Positions 45,425-53,726 of a stretch of DNA of 64,000 bases are shown piece by piece (position 1 is the first letter of the stretch; each line of letters begins with the position of its first letter). Where the stretch lies: positions 248,001 to 312,000 of the forward strand of contig NCJG01000002.1 in NCBI GenBank assembly GCA_002282385.1, in the 5' to 3' direction. The notes under the pieces are model-generated. The model worked only from the letters and a program-made list of their open reading frames with translations. It made no database searches and was not told the DNA's origin. This stretch comes from Sphingomonadales bacterium 39-57-19 (lineage in GTDB: Bacteria > Pseudomonadota > Alphaproteobacteria > Sphingomonadales > Sphingomonadaceae). Both the position numbers and the translations under genes were made by a program.

Positions 45425-47053
45425 TCAGTTGGCCCAATAGACATATTCCTGATCTTTTTTCCATGCCGCGTTGAGCGGAACATCGATCCGGATCGGGGCT
45501 TCGAGCAAGCCGGGCCAAAGGGGCTTGGGTAAACCGGCGTTTTGCGCTTCAATCAACTTGCGCAGTTCCGCCACGCGCGCCGGATCCTTTGCGGCCAAAT
45601 TGACTTGCTCGGTTGGATCGGTGGCGAGGTTGAATAGCCACACTTTATTGGGACGTTCGGAAACCTGCAATTTCCAGTCGCCTGCGCGCACAACGCGGTA
45701 ATGCCCCGAACGCCAGAAGGTTATTTCGCGTTTCGGTCCGGTGCCAAACAGATTGAAGCTGTCCATTTTGCGGTCGGTGGGTATGCGCGCACCCGTTGCC
45801 GCTGCAATGGTTGCGAACATATCAAGATGCTGCGCGACATCGCTGCGAACCGTCCCCGGCGCAATCTTGCCGGGCCAGCGCATCATCATCGGCACATGGA
45901 TGCCGCCTTCGAAGAAGGTGCCTTTATAGCCGCGATAGGGCGTGTTGTGATCCTTGATGCCGGTATACCAAGCCCCGCCATTGTCGCTGGTAAAGATGAC
46001 AAGCGTATTGTCGTCTAGCCCGGTGTCCTTCAACTTTTGCAGCACGTCGCCAATCCGCCGGTCAAGCTGACGCATCATTGCGCCATAGACGCGCTGGGTA
46101 TGGTCCTTAATCTGTGGCAGCGCGTCATAGTCCGATTTCAGCGCCTGCAGCGGCGTATGCGGCGCATTATAGGCCAGATACATGAAGAAGGGCCGGTTCT
46201 TGTTCGCGTCAATTGCGGCCAGTGCATTGTCGGTGAAATAGTCGGTTAGGTGTCCTTTGGGACGGAAGCGCGCACTGTCCCCCCAATAAACCGCATGCGG
46301 CAGGTTTGCCCATAAGAAGCGGTCGATCGGGTCCCATGGCAGCTTTGCATTGACGACCTGCGGGTCGTCTTCGGCCATAAACAAATCGCCGCCCGCCCGC
46401 ATGCCAAGGCTTTCGTCAAAGCCCTGCGACGTTGGTCGCAATGGTTTGGCTTCACCCAGATGCCATTTGCCGATGTGGATATTGTGATAACCCTTGGCCT
46501 TCAGTATCTCGGGCAACATGATTTCCGCATTGGGCACGCCCATGTCGGCATAAGCCGGCAGGTCGCGGTTCAGTTCTTCATGATAGATGGTCGGATAGGG
46601 TGAGTTCCCTCCATTATGCGCCAGGTTTGAGGCAAATGCCGCTGGAATAGAGGTAAATTCAAAACCGAACCGTGTCGGATAACGCCCCGTCATCAACGCT
46701 GCGCGCGAAGGGGAACAGGTGGCATTCGCGGCATAGCCATTGGCAAAGCTGACACCCTGTTTGGCAATGGAGTCGATGTTCGGAGTCGGCACTGCGCCAC
46801 CGGCAACGCCGCCACCATACAGCGAGATGTCGTTCATGCCCAAATCGTCGGCAACAATCAGGATGACGTTGGGCGGACGTTTGCCAGAGGAAGCGACCGC
46901 AGGGCCCTGCGCCCATGCAATGGGACGATTTTCGCCAATCGGTTCGCGCCATTCGCTGATGATACCGGGAATATAGATTTTATATTGCTGAAAACCCAAA
47001 TAGCCCGCGCCGATCAACAGCGCCAATGCCCCGATCCATGTCCATTTTTTCAT
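45425..47053 (-). CDS. Membrane-anchored sulfatase with CSPSR active site
   Basis: A 542-residue type I sulfatase. An N-terminal hydrophobic helix (residues 5-24) anchors or exports it. Metal ligands are VADDLG (Asp69/Asp70); the nucleophile motif is ATCSPSRAALMTGRYPTR with Cys113, Pro115 and Arg117, a Cys-type site needing conversion to formylglycine. Later conserved sites are GKWHLG and FTSDNGG. It resembles arylsulfatase A-like enzymes; the ester it cleaves is unknown. Its ATG overlaps the preceding gene's stop in ATGA, and it is the last gene of a four-gene unit whose promoter region holds one of the three shared palindromes. A formylglycine-generating enzyme lies 2 kb away. Confidence 0.93.
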   Translation of the reverse strand: MKKWTWIGALALLIGAGYLGFQQYKIYIPGIISEWREPIGENRPIAWAQGPAVASSGKRPPNVILIVADDLGMNDISLYGGGVAGGAVPTPNIDSIAKQGVSFANGYAANATCSPSRAALMTGRYPTRFGFEFTSIPAAFASNLAHNGGNSPYPTIYHEELNRDLPAYADMGVPNAEIMLPEILKAKGYHNIHIGKWHLGEAKPLRPTSQGFDESLGMRAGGDLFMAEDDPQVVNAKLPWDPIDRFLWANLPHAVYWGDSARFRPKGHLTDYFTDNALAAIDANKNRPFFMYLAYNAPHTPLQALKSDYDALPQIKDHTQRVYGAMMRQLDRRIGDVLQKLKDTGLDDNTLVIFTSDNGGAWYTGIKDHNTPYRGYKGTFFEGGIHVPMMMRWPGKIAPGTVRSDVAQHLDMFATIAAATGARIPTDRKMDSFNLFGTGPKREITFWRSGHYRVVRAGDWKLQVSERPNKVWLFNLATDPTEQVNLAAKDPARVAELRKLIEAQNAGLPKPLWPGLLEAPIRIDVPLNAAWKKDQEYVYWAN

Positions 47054-47508
47054 TCTGGGTTCTCCGGTTGGGTTTTGCTTGATCCGCGCATCGACAGCCA
47101 CAGAAACAATAAAATTATCGGTAGCGAAATCAGGCTGGCATAATGTTCGGGCGGGTGATGGCCGCTGACGGGCACATGCTTTATCCAGCCCGACCAGCTC
47201 AGCAAAAGGCGCTCGATCAAAGATACCAAAAGAAATAGCGGCAAGAGTGTGCGGTAGCGCAGCGCGACCAGCAGGGTGACGATGCCGTGCGCAATCTGCG
47301 TCGCGCCCGCCCAGGCAAACATGCCGAAAATCATCGTTGGATTGTGGCTGAGATCAAGCCCTGCAATGACACCCGCACCGCCATCAGGCAGGAAACTGTG
47401 GATCATTCCCGGCACAATCCAGCCAATACCATAGAACGCCAAAAACCACGCAGAGTAACGGGATCCACGATAGTGGATATTTGTACTGGGTGGAAGGAGC
47501 GCGTTCAT
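47050..47508 (-). CDS. Small four-span membrane protein, unknown
   Basis: A 152-residue membrane protein with about four hydrophobic segments (AWFLAFYGIGWIVPGMIHSFL, MIFGMFAWAGATQIAHGIVTLLVAL, LLPLFLLVSLIERLLLSW, SLISLPIILLFLWLSM). No catalytic motif is seen and the family is not recognised. It is coupled by ATGA overlaps to genes on both sides (the DUF1330-like gene before, the sulfatase after), so it belongs to that unit. Confidence 0.72.
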   Translation of the reverse strand: MNALLPPSTNIHYRGSRYSAWFLAFYGIGWIVPGMIHSFLPDGGAGVIAGLDLSHNPTMIFGMFAWAGATQIAHGIVTLLVALRYRTLLPLFLLVSLIERLLLSWSGWIKHVPVSGHHPPEHYASLISLPIILLFLWLSMRGSSKTQPENPE

Positions 47509-48137
47509 CCGGTGACCGTTAGGACGGCCAGATGCGCAAGAGCCGCTGCAAGCGCCAAGATGAGCGCAACCGTGACGCGCGGGCTGACGTAGAACGACAC
47601 GACCCGCTGTGTCGGGAATGAAAATGTCGCAAGCGTACCGAGCAGCTTATCGGGATGGCCCTCCATAAAAGCGGGGTCCCTGACCAGCTTTATCATGTCG
47701 CGGCGGCTTCGGTAACGCATGAGGCCAAAGATCGTCCAGTCGGGATCCGCCTCGGTGTTCCACGCATCAATATATCCGCCAACCTTGCGTCCGACCATGC
47801 CGGGATGGCCGCCATTGCGGAACAAAACTGGCATGAAGCGTTTCGAATAGCGTTTGAGCAGATCAAAGCCTTGGACCATTTGCCCGGTTTTGGGGTCTTC
47901 CACCTGCTCCATCTGCGCTTTCACCAGATTGAGCATGACAAACTCGCGGCCGTCATCGGCTTCAAGGAACGCGCGCATCACCTGCGGGCTATTTCCAGTG
48001 CCCTCGAAACGCCCCGCCATTTGCGCAAGAAACGCATCAATTTCCGCAGGTTTCAGTGGGCCTGACCAATTGTCATACCAGAGCCGAAATAACCCATAGG
48101 CGAGCAACGCCGTTCCCCAGATTATCCATGCTGTCAT
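47505..48137 (-). CDS. Membrane-anchored DUF1330-like/dimeric alpha-beta barrel protein
   Basis: A 210-residue protein with a hydrophobic segment at each end (WIIWGTALLAYGLFRLW and VTVALILALAAALAHLAVL). The middle holds EFVMLNLVKAQM and GFDLLKRYSKRFMPVLFRNGGHPGMVGRKVGGYI, DWTIFGLMRYRSRRDMIKLVRDPAFMEGHPDKL, which is the DUF1330/ABM-like ferredoxin fold pattern. Stand-alone family members are soluble; the two anchors here are unusual. Function is unknown. It sits between the Cys-rich gene and the small membrane gene in one unit. Confidence 0.72.
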   Translation of the reverse strand: MTAWIIWGTALLAYGLFRLWYDNWSGPLKPAEIDAFLAQMAGRFEGTGNSPQVMRAFLEADDGREFVMLNLVKAQMEQVEDPKTGQMVQGFDLLKRYSKRFMPVLFRNGGHPGMVGRKVGGYIDAWNTEADPDWTIFGLMRYRSRRDMIKLVRDPAFMEGHPDKLLGTLATFSFPTQRVVSFYVSPRVTVALILALAAALAHLAVLTVTG

Positions 48138-48140
48138 GGC

Positions 48141-48392
48141 CTAATTACCCTTCTTTTTGGCGCGCTCGGCATCGCGCCGCGCTTTTGCGGCTTCTTGACA
48201 GGCGGGTGATGTTTTCTTGATATTCTTGATAAGACAGGCGCTGACATTTTCGCGGCTGAAAGTCGCCAATTCTGCGGAGCAGTATTTACGGATATCGGGC
48301 ATGCACGCTTGGCGCACATTGTCTTGCGCCGCCAGTGGTGCAGTTGAAAGCATCAGCGCCGACGCCGCCAAAATGAAGACTGCTTTTGACAT
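48141..48392 (-). CDS. Small exported Cys-rich-repeat protein
   Basis: An 83-residue secreted protein: signal peptide (SKAVFILAASALMLSTAPLAAQ) then a four-cysteine domain (ACMPDIRKYC and later SACLIK, SPAC) matching the short Cys-rich repeat found in Golgi GLG1 and in small bacterial periplasmic proteins, then a basic tail (RRDAERAKKKGN). It is the first gene of the sulfatase unit; its start lies about 55 bases from a palindrome shared with other promoters of the region. Role unknown. Confidence 0.78.
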   Translation of the reverse strand: MSKAVFILAASALMLSTAPLAAQDNVRQACMPDIRKYCSAELATFSRENVSACLIKNIKKTSPACQEAAKARRDAERAKKKGN

Positions 48393-48446
48393 CCTTGTCT
48401 TATCCTTCACCCAATTGTCTTGTGCGTCGCCCAACAAAGCGGCGGA

Positions 48447-48478
48447 ATATTATTGGCATTAATTGTGCCAAAATATAT
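48447..48478. promoter_or_regulatory. Operator-like palindrome, sulfatase unit / tetR divergent promoter
   Basis: TTGGCA (48453-48458), seven bases, TGCCAA (48466-48471), flanked by ATAT-rich arms. It lies between the divergent Cys-rich and tetR genes. The same TTGRCA-N7-TGYCAA geometry is found at 50084-50102 and 54768-54786, which supports recognition by one regulator, most simply the adjacent TetR protein. Confidence 0.7.
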
Positions 48479-48533
48479 TTGCAATCGCTTTTGTCGCTTG
48501 CGCCAGCGGCCGTTTGCCGCAAAACATGGCCGC

Positions 48534-49154
48534 ATGACCAACGCATCGCACAAAATGACATCACGCGCAGAAGCGCCGCTGGCCGATGGCCGGCGGGAAC
48601 GCAGCCGCTCTAGCCGAACGAAGATCGTCGCAGCCATGCTTGATCTGGTCGGTAAGGGCGATGTCGCACCCAGCGCCGCGCGTGTTGCGGAGGTTGCGGG
48701 TGTTGGGCTCCGCTCGGTTTTTCGACATTTTGACGATATGGACGAGCTGTACCGCGAAATGGGGGAGGTGATTGCGGCGCAGGTGATGCCGATCATCCTC
48801 GAACCGCCAAGCGGCGCCAGCTGGAAAGAAAAGCTGTTCGACATCGCTGACCGGCGGGCAGTGGTTTTCGAAACCATTCTGCCTTATCGGATTTCGGCCA
48901 ATCTCAAACGCTTCCAATCGCCCTATTTGATGCAGGACTATCGCCGGATGCTGCGGCTCGAATCTGACAGCACTGAGGCGCATTTGCCGGTGTCGGTGAA
49001 GGCCGATGTGGTCGGTACCCGCAGCCTCAATGTCATATTGAGTTTCCAGACATGGCGATTGTTAAGGCATGATCAGGAACTGCCTTTTGAAGATGCCAAG
49101 GCGGTTGTGCGGCGTTTGCTGAGCGATGCCATGTCCGGCATGCCGGAGGATTGA
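48534..49154 (+). CDS. TetR family transcriptional regulator
   Basis: A 206-residue TetR-type regulator. The N-terminal HTH is RSSRTKIVAAMLDLVGKGDVAPSAARVAEVAGVGLRSVFRHFDDMDELYREMGEVIA, and the C-terminal helical domain is variable, as expected. It is divergent from the Cys-rich/sulfatase unit, and its stop overlaps the start of the formylglycine-enzyme gene by one base (TGATG). The promoter palindrome at 48447-48478 is its likely operator and autoregulation site. ATG 48534 is chosen; ATG 48555 is possible. Ligand unknown. Confidence 0.88.
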   Translation: MTNASHKMTSRAEAPLADGRRERSRSSRTKIVAAMLDLVGKGDVAPSAARVAEVAGVGLRSVFRHFDDMDELYREMGEVIAAQVMPIILEPPSGASWKEKLFDIADRRAVVFETILPYRISANLKRFQSPYLMQDYRRMLRLESDSTEAHLPVSVKADVVGTRSLNVILSFQTWRLLRHDQELPFEDAKAVVRRLLSDAMSGMPED

Positions 49155-50068
49155 TGCAGCGCTTTGGTCTCGTTCTCGGTTTGGCGCTGCTGTTGTCTGG
49201 CTGCGGCGATGCTGATGTGCCGCCCGAAACAATGTGCACCGGCCTGTCAGATAACAGTATGGTCTGGGTCCCGGGCGGTAGCTTTGTGATGGGGGACGAT
49301 CCGCATTATGCAGAGGAAGGTCCGCCGCAGACTGTGGCTGTTGAGGGGTTCTGGATCGACACACATGAAGTGACCAACGCCCAATTCGCGGCCTTTGTAA
49401 AAGCGACCGGTTACAAGACCATATCGGAGCGCGATCCGCCCAAGGTGCCCGGTGCGCCGCCAGAAATGCTGGTCCCGGGTTCTGCCGTGTTCAATATCCC
49501 GTCGGACGACGACCCGCGTTGGTGGCGCTGGGTCGTGGGGGCGCAATGGCGAAATCCCTCCGGTCCTAAAGAGACCATCGTTGGTCGCGACAACGAACCC
49601 GTTGTCCAGATCGCCTATCAGGATGCCGAAGCCTATGCGCAATGGGCTGGCAAGGAATTGCCGAGCGAGGCGCAGTGGGAATATGCTGCGCGCGGCGGTG
49701 CGGTGGCCTTGCCGGAACCGGTCGATGCGAAGGGCCAGCCGCAAGCGAATTATTATCAAGGCGTCTTTCCGGTCAAAAACCTCAACACCGACGGCTATAT
49801 CGGCCGGGCGCCGGTGGGTTGTTTCAAACCGAACGGATACGGTCTGTATGATATGATCGGCAATGTTTGGGAATGGACACGCAGCAGCGGATCGCGCGCC
49901 GATGCCAGCGAACCGGTGAACATCATAAAAGGCGGATCCTATCTGTGCGCTGCCAATTATTGCGCGCGCTATCGCCCCGCGGCGCGTCAGTTTCAGGAAC
50001 GCGGATTAGGCACCGACCATATCGGGTTTCGGCTGGTCGATACGAAGAAGGCTGGGCCAACGTCTTGA
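49154..50068 (+). CDS. Lipoprotein with formylglycine-generating enzyme (SUMF1) domain, catalytic Cys pair kept
   Basis: A 304-residue protein with a lipoprotein signal (LLLSGC, Cys17) and an FGE-sulfatase domain. Landmarks are WVPGGSFVMG, GFWIDTHEVTNAQFAAFV, LPSEAQWEYAARGG, GNVWEWT and GGSYLCAANYCARYRPAAR followed by GTDHIGFR. Both copper-binding/catalytic cysteines of true FGE are present (Cys265 and Cys270), unlike many secreted SUMF1 lipoproteins that lost them. FGE converts the Cys of CxPxR sulfatases to formylglycine, and two such sulfatases flank this gene. Its apparent export is odd, because bacterial FGE is usually cytosolic. It is coupled to the tetR gene. Confidence 0.87.
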   Translation: MQRFGLVLGLALLLSGCGDADVPPETMCTGLSDNSMVWVPGGSFVMGDDPHYAEEGPPQTVAVEGFWIDTHEVTNAQFAAFVKATGYKTISERDPPKVPGAPPEMLVPGSAVFNIPSDDDPRWWRWVVGAQWRNPSGPKETIVGRDNEPVVQIAYQDAEAYAQWAGKELPSEAQWEYAARGGAVALPEPVDAKGQPQANYYQGVFPVKNLNTDGYIGRAPVGCFKPNGYGLYDMIGNVWEWTRSSGSRADASEPVNIIKGGSYLCAANYCARYRPAARQFQERGLGTDHIGFRLVDTKKAGPTS

Positions 50069-50081
50069 CCCGCCATTGATA

Positions 50082-50105
50082 ATATGACACTTTAAGTGCC
50101 AATAT
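50082..50105. promoter_or_regulatory. Operator-like palindrome in front of the dehalogenase genes
   Basis: ATGACA (50084-50089), seven bases, TGCCAA (50097-50102), with ATAT at both outer edges and a perfect CACTT-T-AAGTG core. It lies 20-45 bases before the first haloalkane dehalogenase start and shares spacing and half-sites with the palindromes at 48447-48478 and 54764-54790. Confidence 0.65.
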
Positions 50106-50127
50106 CACCAATTTTAGGGATGAATTC

Positions 50128-51018
50128 ATGAAAGTCCTACGCACACCCGATAGCGCCTTTGCCGCAATCGACGATTTTCCTTTTGCGCCAAATTATGTGG
50201 AAATTGCCGATCCCTCGGACGGCACGCCATTGCGTGTGCATTATGTCGACGAAGGCCCCCGCGATGCGCCGGTGGTGCTGATGATGCATGGTGAACCAAG
50301 CTGGAGCTATTTGTACCGTCACATGATCGGTCCGGTCGTCGCGGCCGGCTTTCGCGTTGTCGCGCCTGATCTGATCGGCTTCGGTAAATCGGACAAGCCC
50401 ACGAAAAAAACCGACTATAGCTATGCACGCCATGTTGGCTGGATGCGCCAGTGGATCGAGGCGGTGGGTCTGAGCAATATGACGCTGGTCTGTCAGGATT
50501 GGGGATCGCTGATCGGTCTGCGCCTTGTCGCAGAAATGCCCGATCGCTTTGCCAGTGTCGTGCTGTCGAATGGCGGATTGCCCGAAGGCGGCCCACCACC
50601 GCGCGCTTTTGCTATCTGGCGCGCCTTTTCCAAGTGGAGCCCGTTCTTCCCGATTGGCAGAATCGTCAACGCCGGGGCAAAGCGTGCGCTCAGCGCGGCT
50701 GAGATCGCCGCGTATGACGCGCCGTTCCCTGATAGCAGCTACAAGGCAGGAGCGCGGATATTCCCGAGCTTCGTTCCGTTCGAGAATAATGTCGCGATCC
50801 CCGACCAGAAACGTGCGTGGGAAGTGTTTGAGCAATGGGACAAGCCGTTCCTGTGCTGCTTCAGCGATGGCGATCCCGTCACGCGCGGGGGCGAGAGCCG
50901 TTTCATCGGCCGTGTTCCCGGTACAGCGGGGCAGCCGCATTGCACGTTGAAGGGCGGTCACTTCATTCAGGAAAATGATCCGCAAGGCTTCGTCGACTGT
51001 ATCCTAAAAGTGCGATAG
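50128..51018 (+). CDS. Haloalkane dehalogenase (first of tandem pair)
   Basis: A 296-residue alpha/beta hydrolase of the haloalkane dehalogenase type (HLD-I, DhlA-like), which hydrolyses carbon-halogen bonds of alkanes. The oxyanion loop is HGEPSW (54-59), the nucleophile elbow VCQDWGS with Asp124 and halide-binding Trp125, the acid is probably Asp249 in SDGDP, and the base is His278 in GGHFIQE. A cap-domain Trp (164 or 170) can supply the second halide contact. A related gene follows three bases later. No signal peptide. The exact substrate range cannot be read from sequence. Confidence 0.9.
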   Translation: MKVLRTPDSAFAAIDDFPFAPNYVEIADPSDGTPLRVHYVDEGPRDAPVVLMMHGEPSWSYLYRHMIGPVVAAGFRVVAPDLIGFGKSDKPTKKTDYSYARHVGWMRQWIEAVGLSNMTLVCQDWGSLIGLRLVAEMPDRFASVVLSNGGLPEGGPPPRAFAIWRAFSKWSPFFPIGRIVNAGAKRALSAAEIAAYDAPFPDSSYKAGARIFPSFVPFENNVAIPDQKRAWEVFEQWDKPFLCCFSDGDPVTRGGESRFIGRVPGTAGQPHCTLKGGHFIQENDPQGFVDCILKVR

Positions 51019-51020
51019 TC

Positions 51021-51917
51021 ATGCAGGTCTTGCGCACGCCCGAGGCCGCTTTCGCCAAACTTCCGGACTATCCGTTCGCGGCACATTATGTTGATGTTGA
51101 AACGCAGGGCACACCACCCCTGCGGTTGCATTATGTCGATGAAGGCCCCCGCGACGCTGCGCCGATCCTGCTGCTGCATGGAGAGCCGACCTGGTCCTAT
51201 CTCTACCGCAAATTTATACCCCCGCTCGCCGCCGCCGGGCACCGCGTGCTGGCACCGGATTTGATTGGCTTTGGCAAGTCTGACAAGCCTGCCAGCCGCG
51301 ACGATTATAGCTATGAACGCCATGTCGCGTGGATGAGCGACTGGCTGACGCAGCTTGATCTCAACAACATCACGCTGTTCTGTCAGGATTGGGGCGGGTT
51401 GATCGGGCTGCGGCTGGTTGCGGCTTTTCCCGATCGTTTTGCGCGGTTGGTGATTTCAAACACCTATATGCCGGTTGGGGAGAATATTGGTCCCGGTTTC
51501 GATGGCTGGCGCGCATTCAGTCAGGCCACGCCCGACTTCAAGAGCGGCCGGATCGTTGACGGCGGCTGTAACCGCGCACTGACCAGCGCCGAGATCGCCG
51601 CTTATGATGCGCCGTTCCCTGATGAGAGTTTCAAGGCCGGCGCGCGCCAGTTTCCGGTGCTCGTGCCAGTGACCCCGGACCATCTGTCGGTTGCCGAAAA
51701 CGTCGCGGCATGGGCACAGCTTGAACGCTTCGACAAACCGGTGCTCACCTGCTTTGGCAATCAAGACAAGGTGTTCGGTCATCTCGATACGGAAATTCAG
51801 CGCCGTATTCCGGGTGCCAAGGGGCAACCGCATTGCCGGATAGACGCCAGCCATTTCTGTCAGGAAGATCAGCCGGAACAGCTGGTCGCGTTGATCCGCA
51901 ATTTCATCCCGGCCTAG
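51021..51917 (+). CDS. Haloalkane dehalogenase (second of tandem pair)
   Basis: A 298-residue paralogue of the preceding gene, alike over its whole length and sharing the N-terminal MxVLRTPxxAFA start. Catalytic features: HGEPTW, CQDWGG with Asp123/Trp124, Asp249 in FGNQDKVF, and His278 in ASHFCQE; the cap keeps one Trp (163) but lacks the second Trp seen in the first copy. The pair looks like a tandem duplication that has diverged in the cap, where substrate choice lies. It is preceded by only two bases after the first gene's stop, so they are co-expressed. Confidence 0.9.
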   Translation: MQVLRTPEAAFAKLPDYPFAAHYVDVETQGTPPLRLHYVDEGPRDAAPILLLHGEPTWSYLYRKFIPPLAAAGHRVLAPDLIGFGKSDKPASRDDYSYERHVAWMSDWLTQLDLNNITLFCQDWGGLIGLRLVAAFPDRFARLVISNTYMPVGENIGPGFDGWRAFSQATPDFKSGRIVDGGCNRALTSAEIAAYDAPFPDESFKAGARQFPVLVPVTPDHLSVAENVAAWAQLERFDKPVLTCFGNQDKVFGHLDTEIQRRIPGAKGQPHCRIDASHFCQEDQPEQLVALIRNFIPA

Positions 51918-51932
51918 GCAAAGGTCCGGCGG

Positions 51933-53726
51933 CTAAACTGCCCGTCGCCGCCGTCTGCGCCACCAGATCATAGCCGCTGTTGCCATCAATAATAGCCCGC
52001 CAACCGGCCATAACGCGATAAGCCGCGGTATCAGCAATGTGCGCAGCGCATTTGCGAGTATCTGTTTGGGCGCAGTGTAACCGTCCGGCATGGGCAGCAC
52101 GTTGTTTGCCTTGGCAAAGGCGGCGTAATCGGATTGCATATCCGCAAAACGTTGCGGGTCGGAACCGGACAGGTCGTTGGTCTCGCCGGGGTCGGTGGTA
52201 ATGTTGTAAAGCCGCCAGCGGCCATCGCCATAAGGCGGCAGGTTTTTGATGAGCTTGTAATCGCCTTTGAACAACACAGCGTTGCCGGACAATTCATACC
52301 CCAATGGCTTATCCGCCGAATGCACGGACGATGCAGCCCCTGTGAGCATGGGTGTCAGGTCCATCCCAATCATGGGTTCGACGCGGCGTCCGGAAAAACG
52401 GCCTTGCTGCGGCGCGACGCCGGCGAGCTTCAGCAAAGTCAGCGGCATATCGGTGACATGCGCAAAACCGGATGTAATGCGGCCACCCTTAATCGCCGGG
52501 TTGCCCGGCCAGGCTATGATCATCGGAACACGCAAGCCACCTTCGTTCGCGGTAAACTTATATCCACGCAGCGGCGATGCCGATGCGCTGGCAAATCCCG
52601 CACCTTGTGCGGTCAGCGAACCCGGGCGTCCCTGTTGGGTGATGCTTTGATCATAGAGAAGATTGGCGTTCCAGCGCGTAAATGCGCCCATGTTCATTGG
52701 GTCAGTCGCTTCTGCGCCATTGTCCGACAGAAACACGAAGATGGTGTTTTCATATTCACCGATCGCCTTCAGATGCGCGATCAACCGGCCGATTTCACGG
52801 TCCATCGCCGTGCCCATGGCAGCATAGGCGGCCATTGCGCCTGCACGTTGCCGCTTTTGCGCTGCCGATAATTTTGACCAGTCACCACTGGTGCCCATGG
52901 TCACCATCGCAACGTCCGCGGGCATCACGCCTTTGGCAATCGCTGCGGCGCGGCGCTCTTTGCGCAGTGCGGTCCAACCCGCATTATAGCGCCCGGCATA
53001 AGCCGCAATGTCCGCATCGCGTGCCTGCACCGGAATATGGTTGGCGATGAAATTGACCGACGCCAGAAAGGGTTTTCCGCTCGCCCTGCCGCGATCGATA
53101 TATCCGATCATCTTGTCGACAATCAGCGTTGAAGAGTAAAAGCGCTTCGGCAGTTTGGCCGGCTTTCCATCGTCACTCCACTTGGTCTTGTCATAAATCA
53201 GCAGGTTGGGTTTATCTTCAAAATTGTCCGCGCCCGATTGCGCCAGCGCGAGCGCGTGGTCATAGCCGCGTGCCGTCGGCAAGGTATCGGGCGTGTGGCC
53301 CAGATGCCATTTTCCGGTCAGATAGGTGCGGTAACCACCCGCGCGCAGCTGGTCCGCAATGGTCACGACGCGGTTGTTCAGATGCGACTCATAACCCGGT
53401 TTGCCGAGATGTTCCGGCGGAATTGTCTCCGGCATATTGCCCAGACCCGCGCGGTGGTTGATCACGCCGGTTTGCAGCATCGCGCGCGTTGGTGAGCAGG
53501 ACCCTGCCACATGGAAGTTCGAAAAACGCACACCCTTGGCGGCAAGCGCGTCGATATTGGGCGTCGCAATCTCCCCGCCGAAGGCGCCTACATCGCTAAA
53601 GCCCCAATCATCGGCCAATAGGATGACGATATTGGGGGCCTTTGCGGGCGCAGACTGAGCGCCAAGCGTGGCCGGGCTGAGCAACGCCAGCGCCGTCAAT
53701 AGCGTTGCCGGTCCTTTCAGGTTCAT
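51933..53726 (-). CDS. Exported sulfatase with CSPTR active site and C-terminal membrane anchor
   Basis: A 597-residue type I sulfatase with a signal peptide (cleavage after LGAQS). Metal ligands are Asp39/Asp40 (LADDWG); the nucleophile motif is GSCSPTRAMLQTG with Cys77 and Arg81, again a Cys-type site needing FGE. GKWHLGH and FLSDNGAEATDP follow. The C-terminus has a transmembrane helix (LWPVGGLLLMATAAMIWW) and an Arg-rich tail, so the enzyme is anchored facing the periplasm. Its ATG overlaps the GST-like gene stop in an ATGA. Similar to aryl/alkyl sulfatases of the AtsA kind; substrate unknown. Confidence 0.93.
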   Translation of the reverse strand: MNLKGPATLLTALALLSPATLGAQSAPAKAPNIVILLADDWGFSDVGAFGGEIATPNIDALAAKGVRFSNFHVAGSCSPTRAMLQTGVINHRAGLGNMPETIPPEHLGKPGYESHLNNRVVTIADQLRAGGYRTYLTGKWHLGHTPDTLPTARGYDHALALAQSGADNFEDKPNLLIYDKTKWSDDGKPAKLPKRFYSSTLIVDKMIGYIDRGRASGKPFLASVNFIANHIPVQARDADIAAYAGRYNAGWTALRKERRAAAIAKGVMPADVAMVTMGTSGDWSKLSAAQKRQRAGAMAAYAAMGTAMDREIGRLIAHLKAIGEYENTIFVFLSDNGAEATDPMNMGAFTRWNANLLYDQSITQQGRPGSLTAQGAGFASASASPLRGYKFTANEGGLRVPMIIAWPGNPAIKGGRITSGFAHVTDMPLTLLKLAGVAPQQGRFSGRRVEPMIGMDLTPMLTGAASSVHSADKPLGYELSGNAVLFKGDYKLIKNLPPYGDGRWRLYNITTDPGETNDLSGSDPQRFADMQSDYAAFAKANNVLPMPDGYTAPKQILANALRTLLIPRLIALWPVGGLLLMATAAMIWWRRRRRRAV

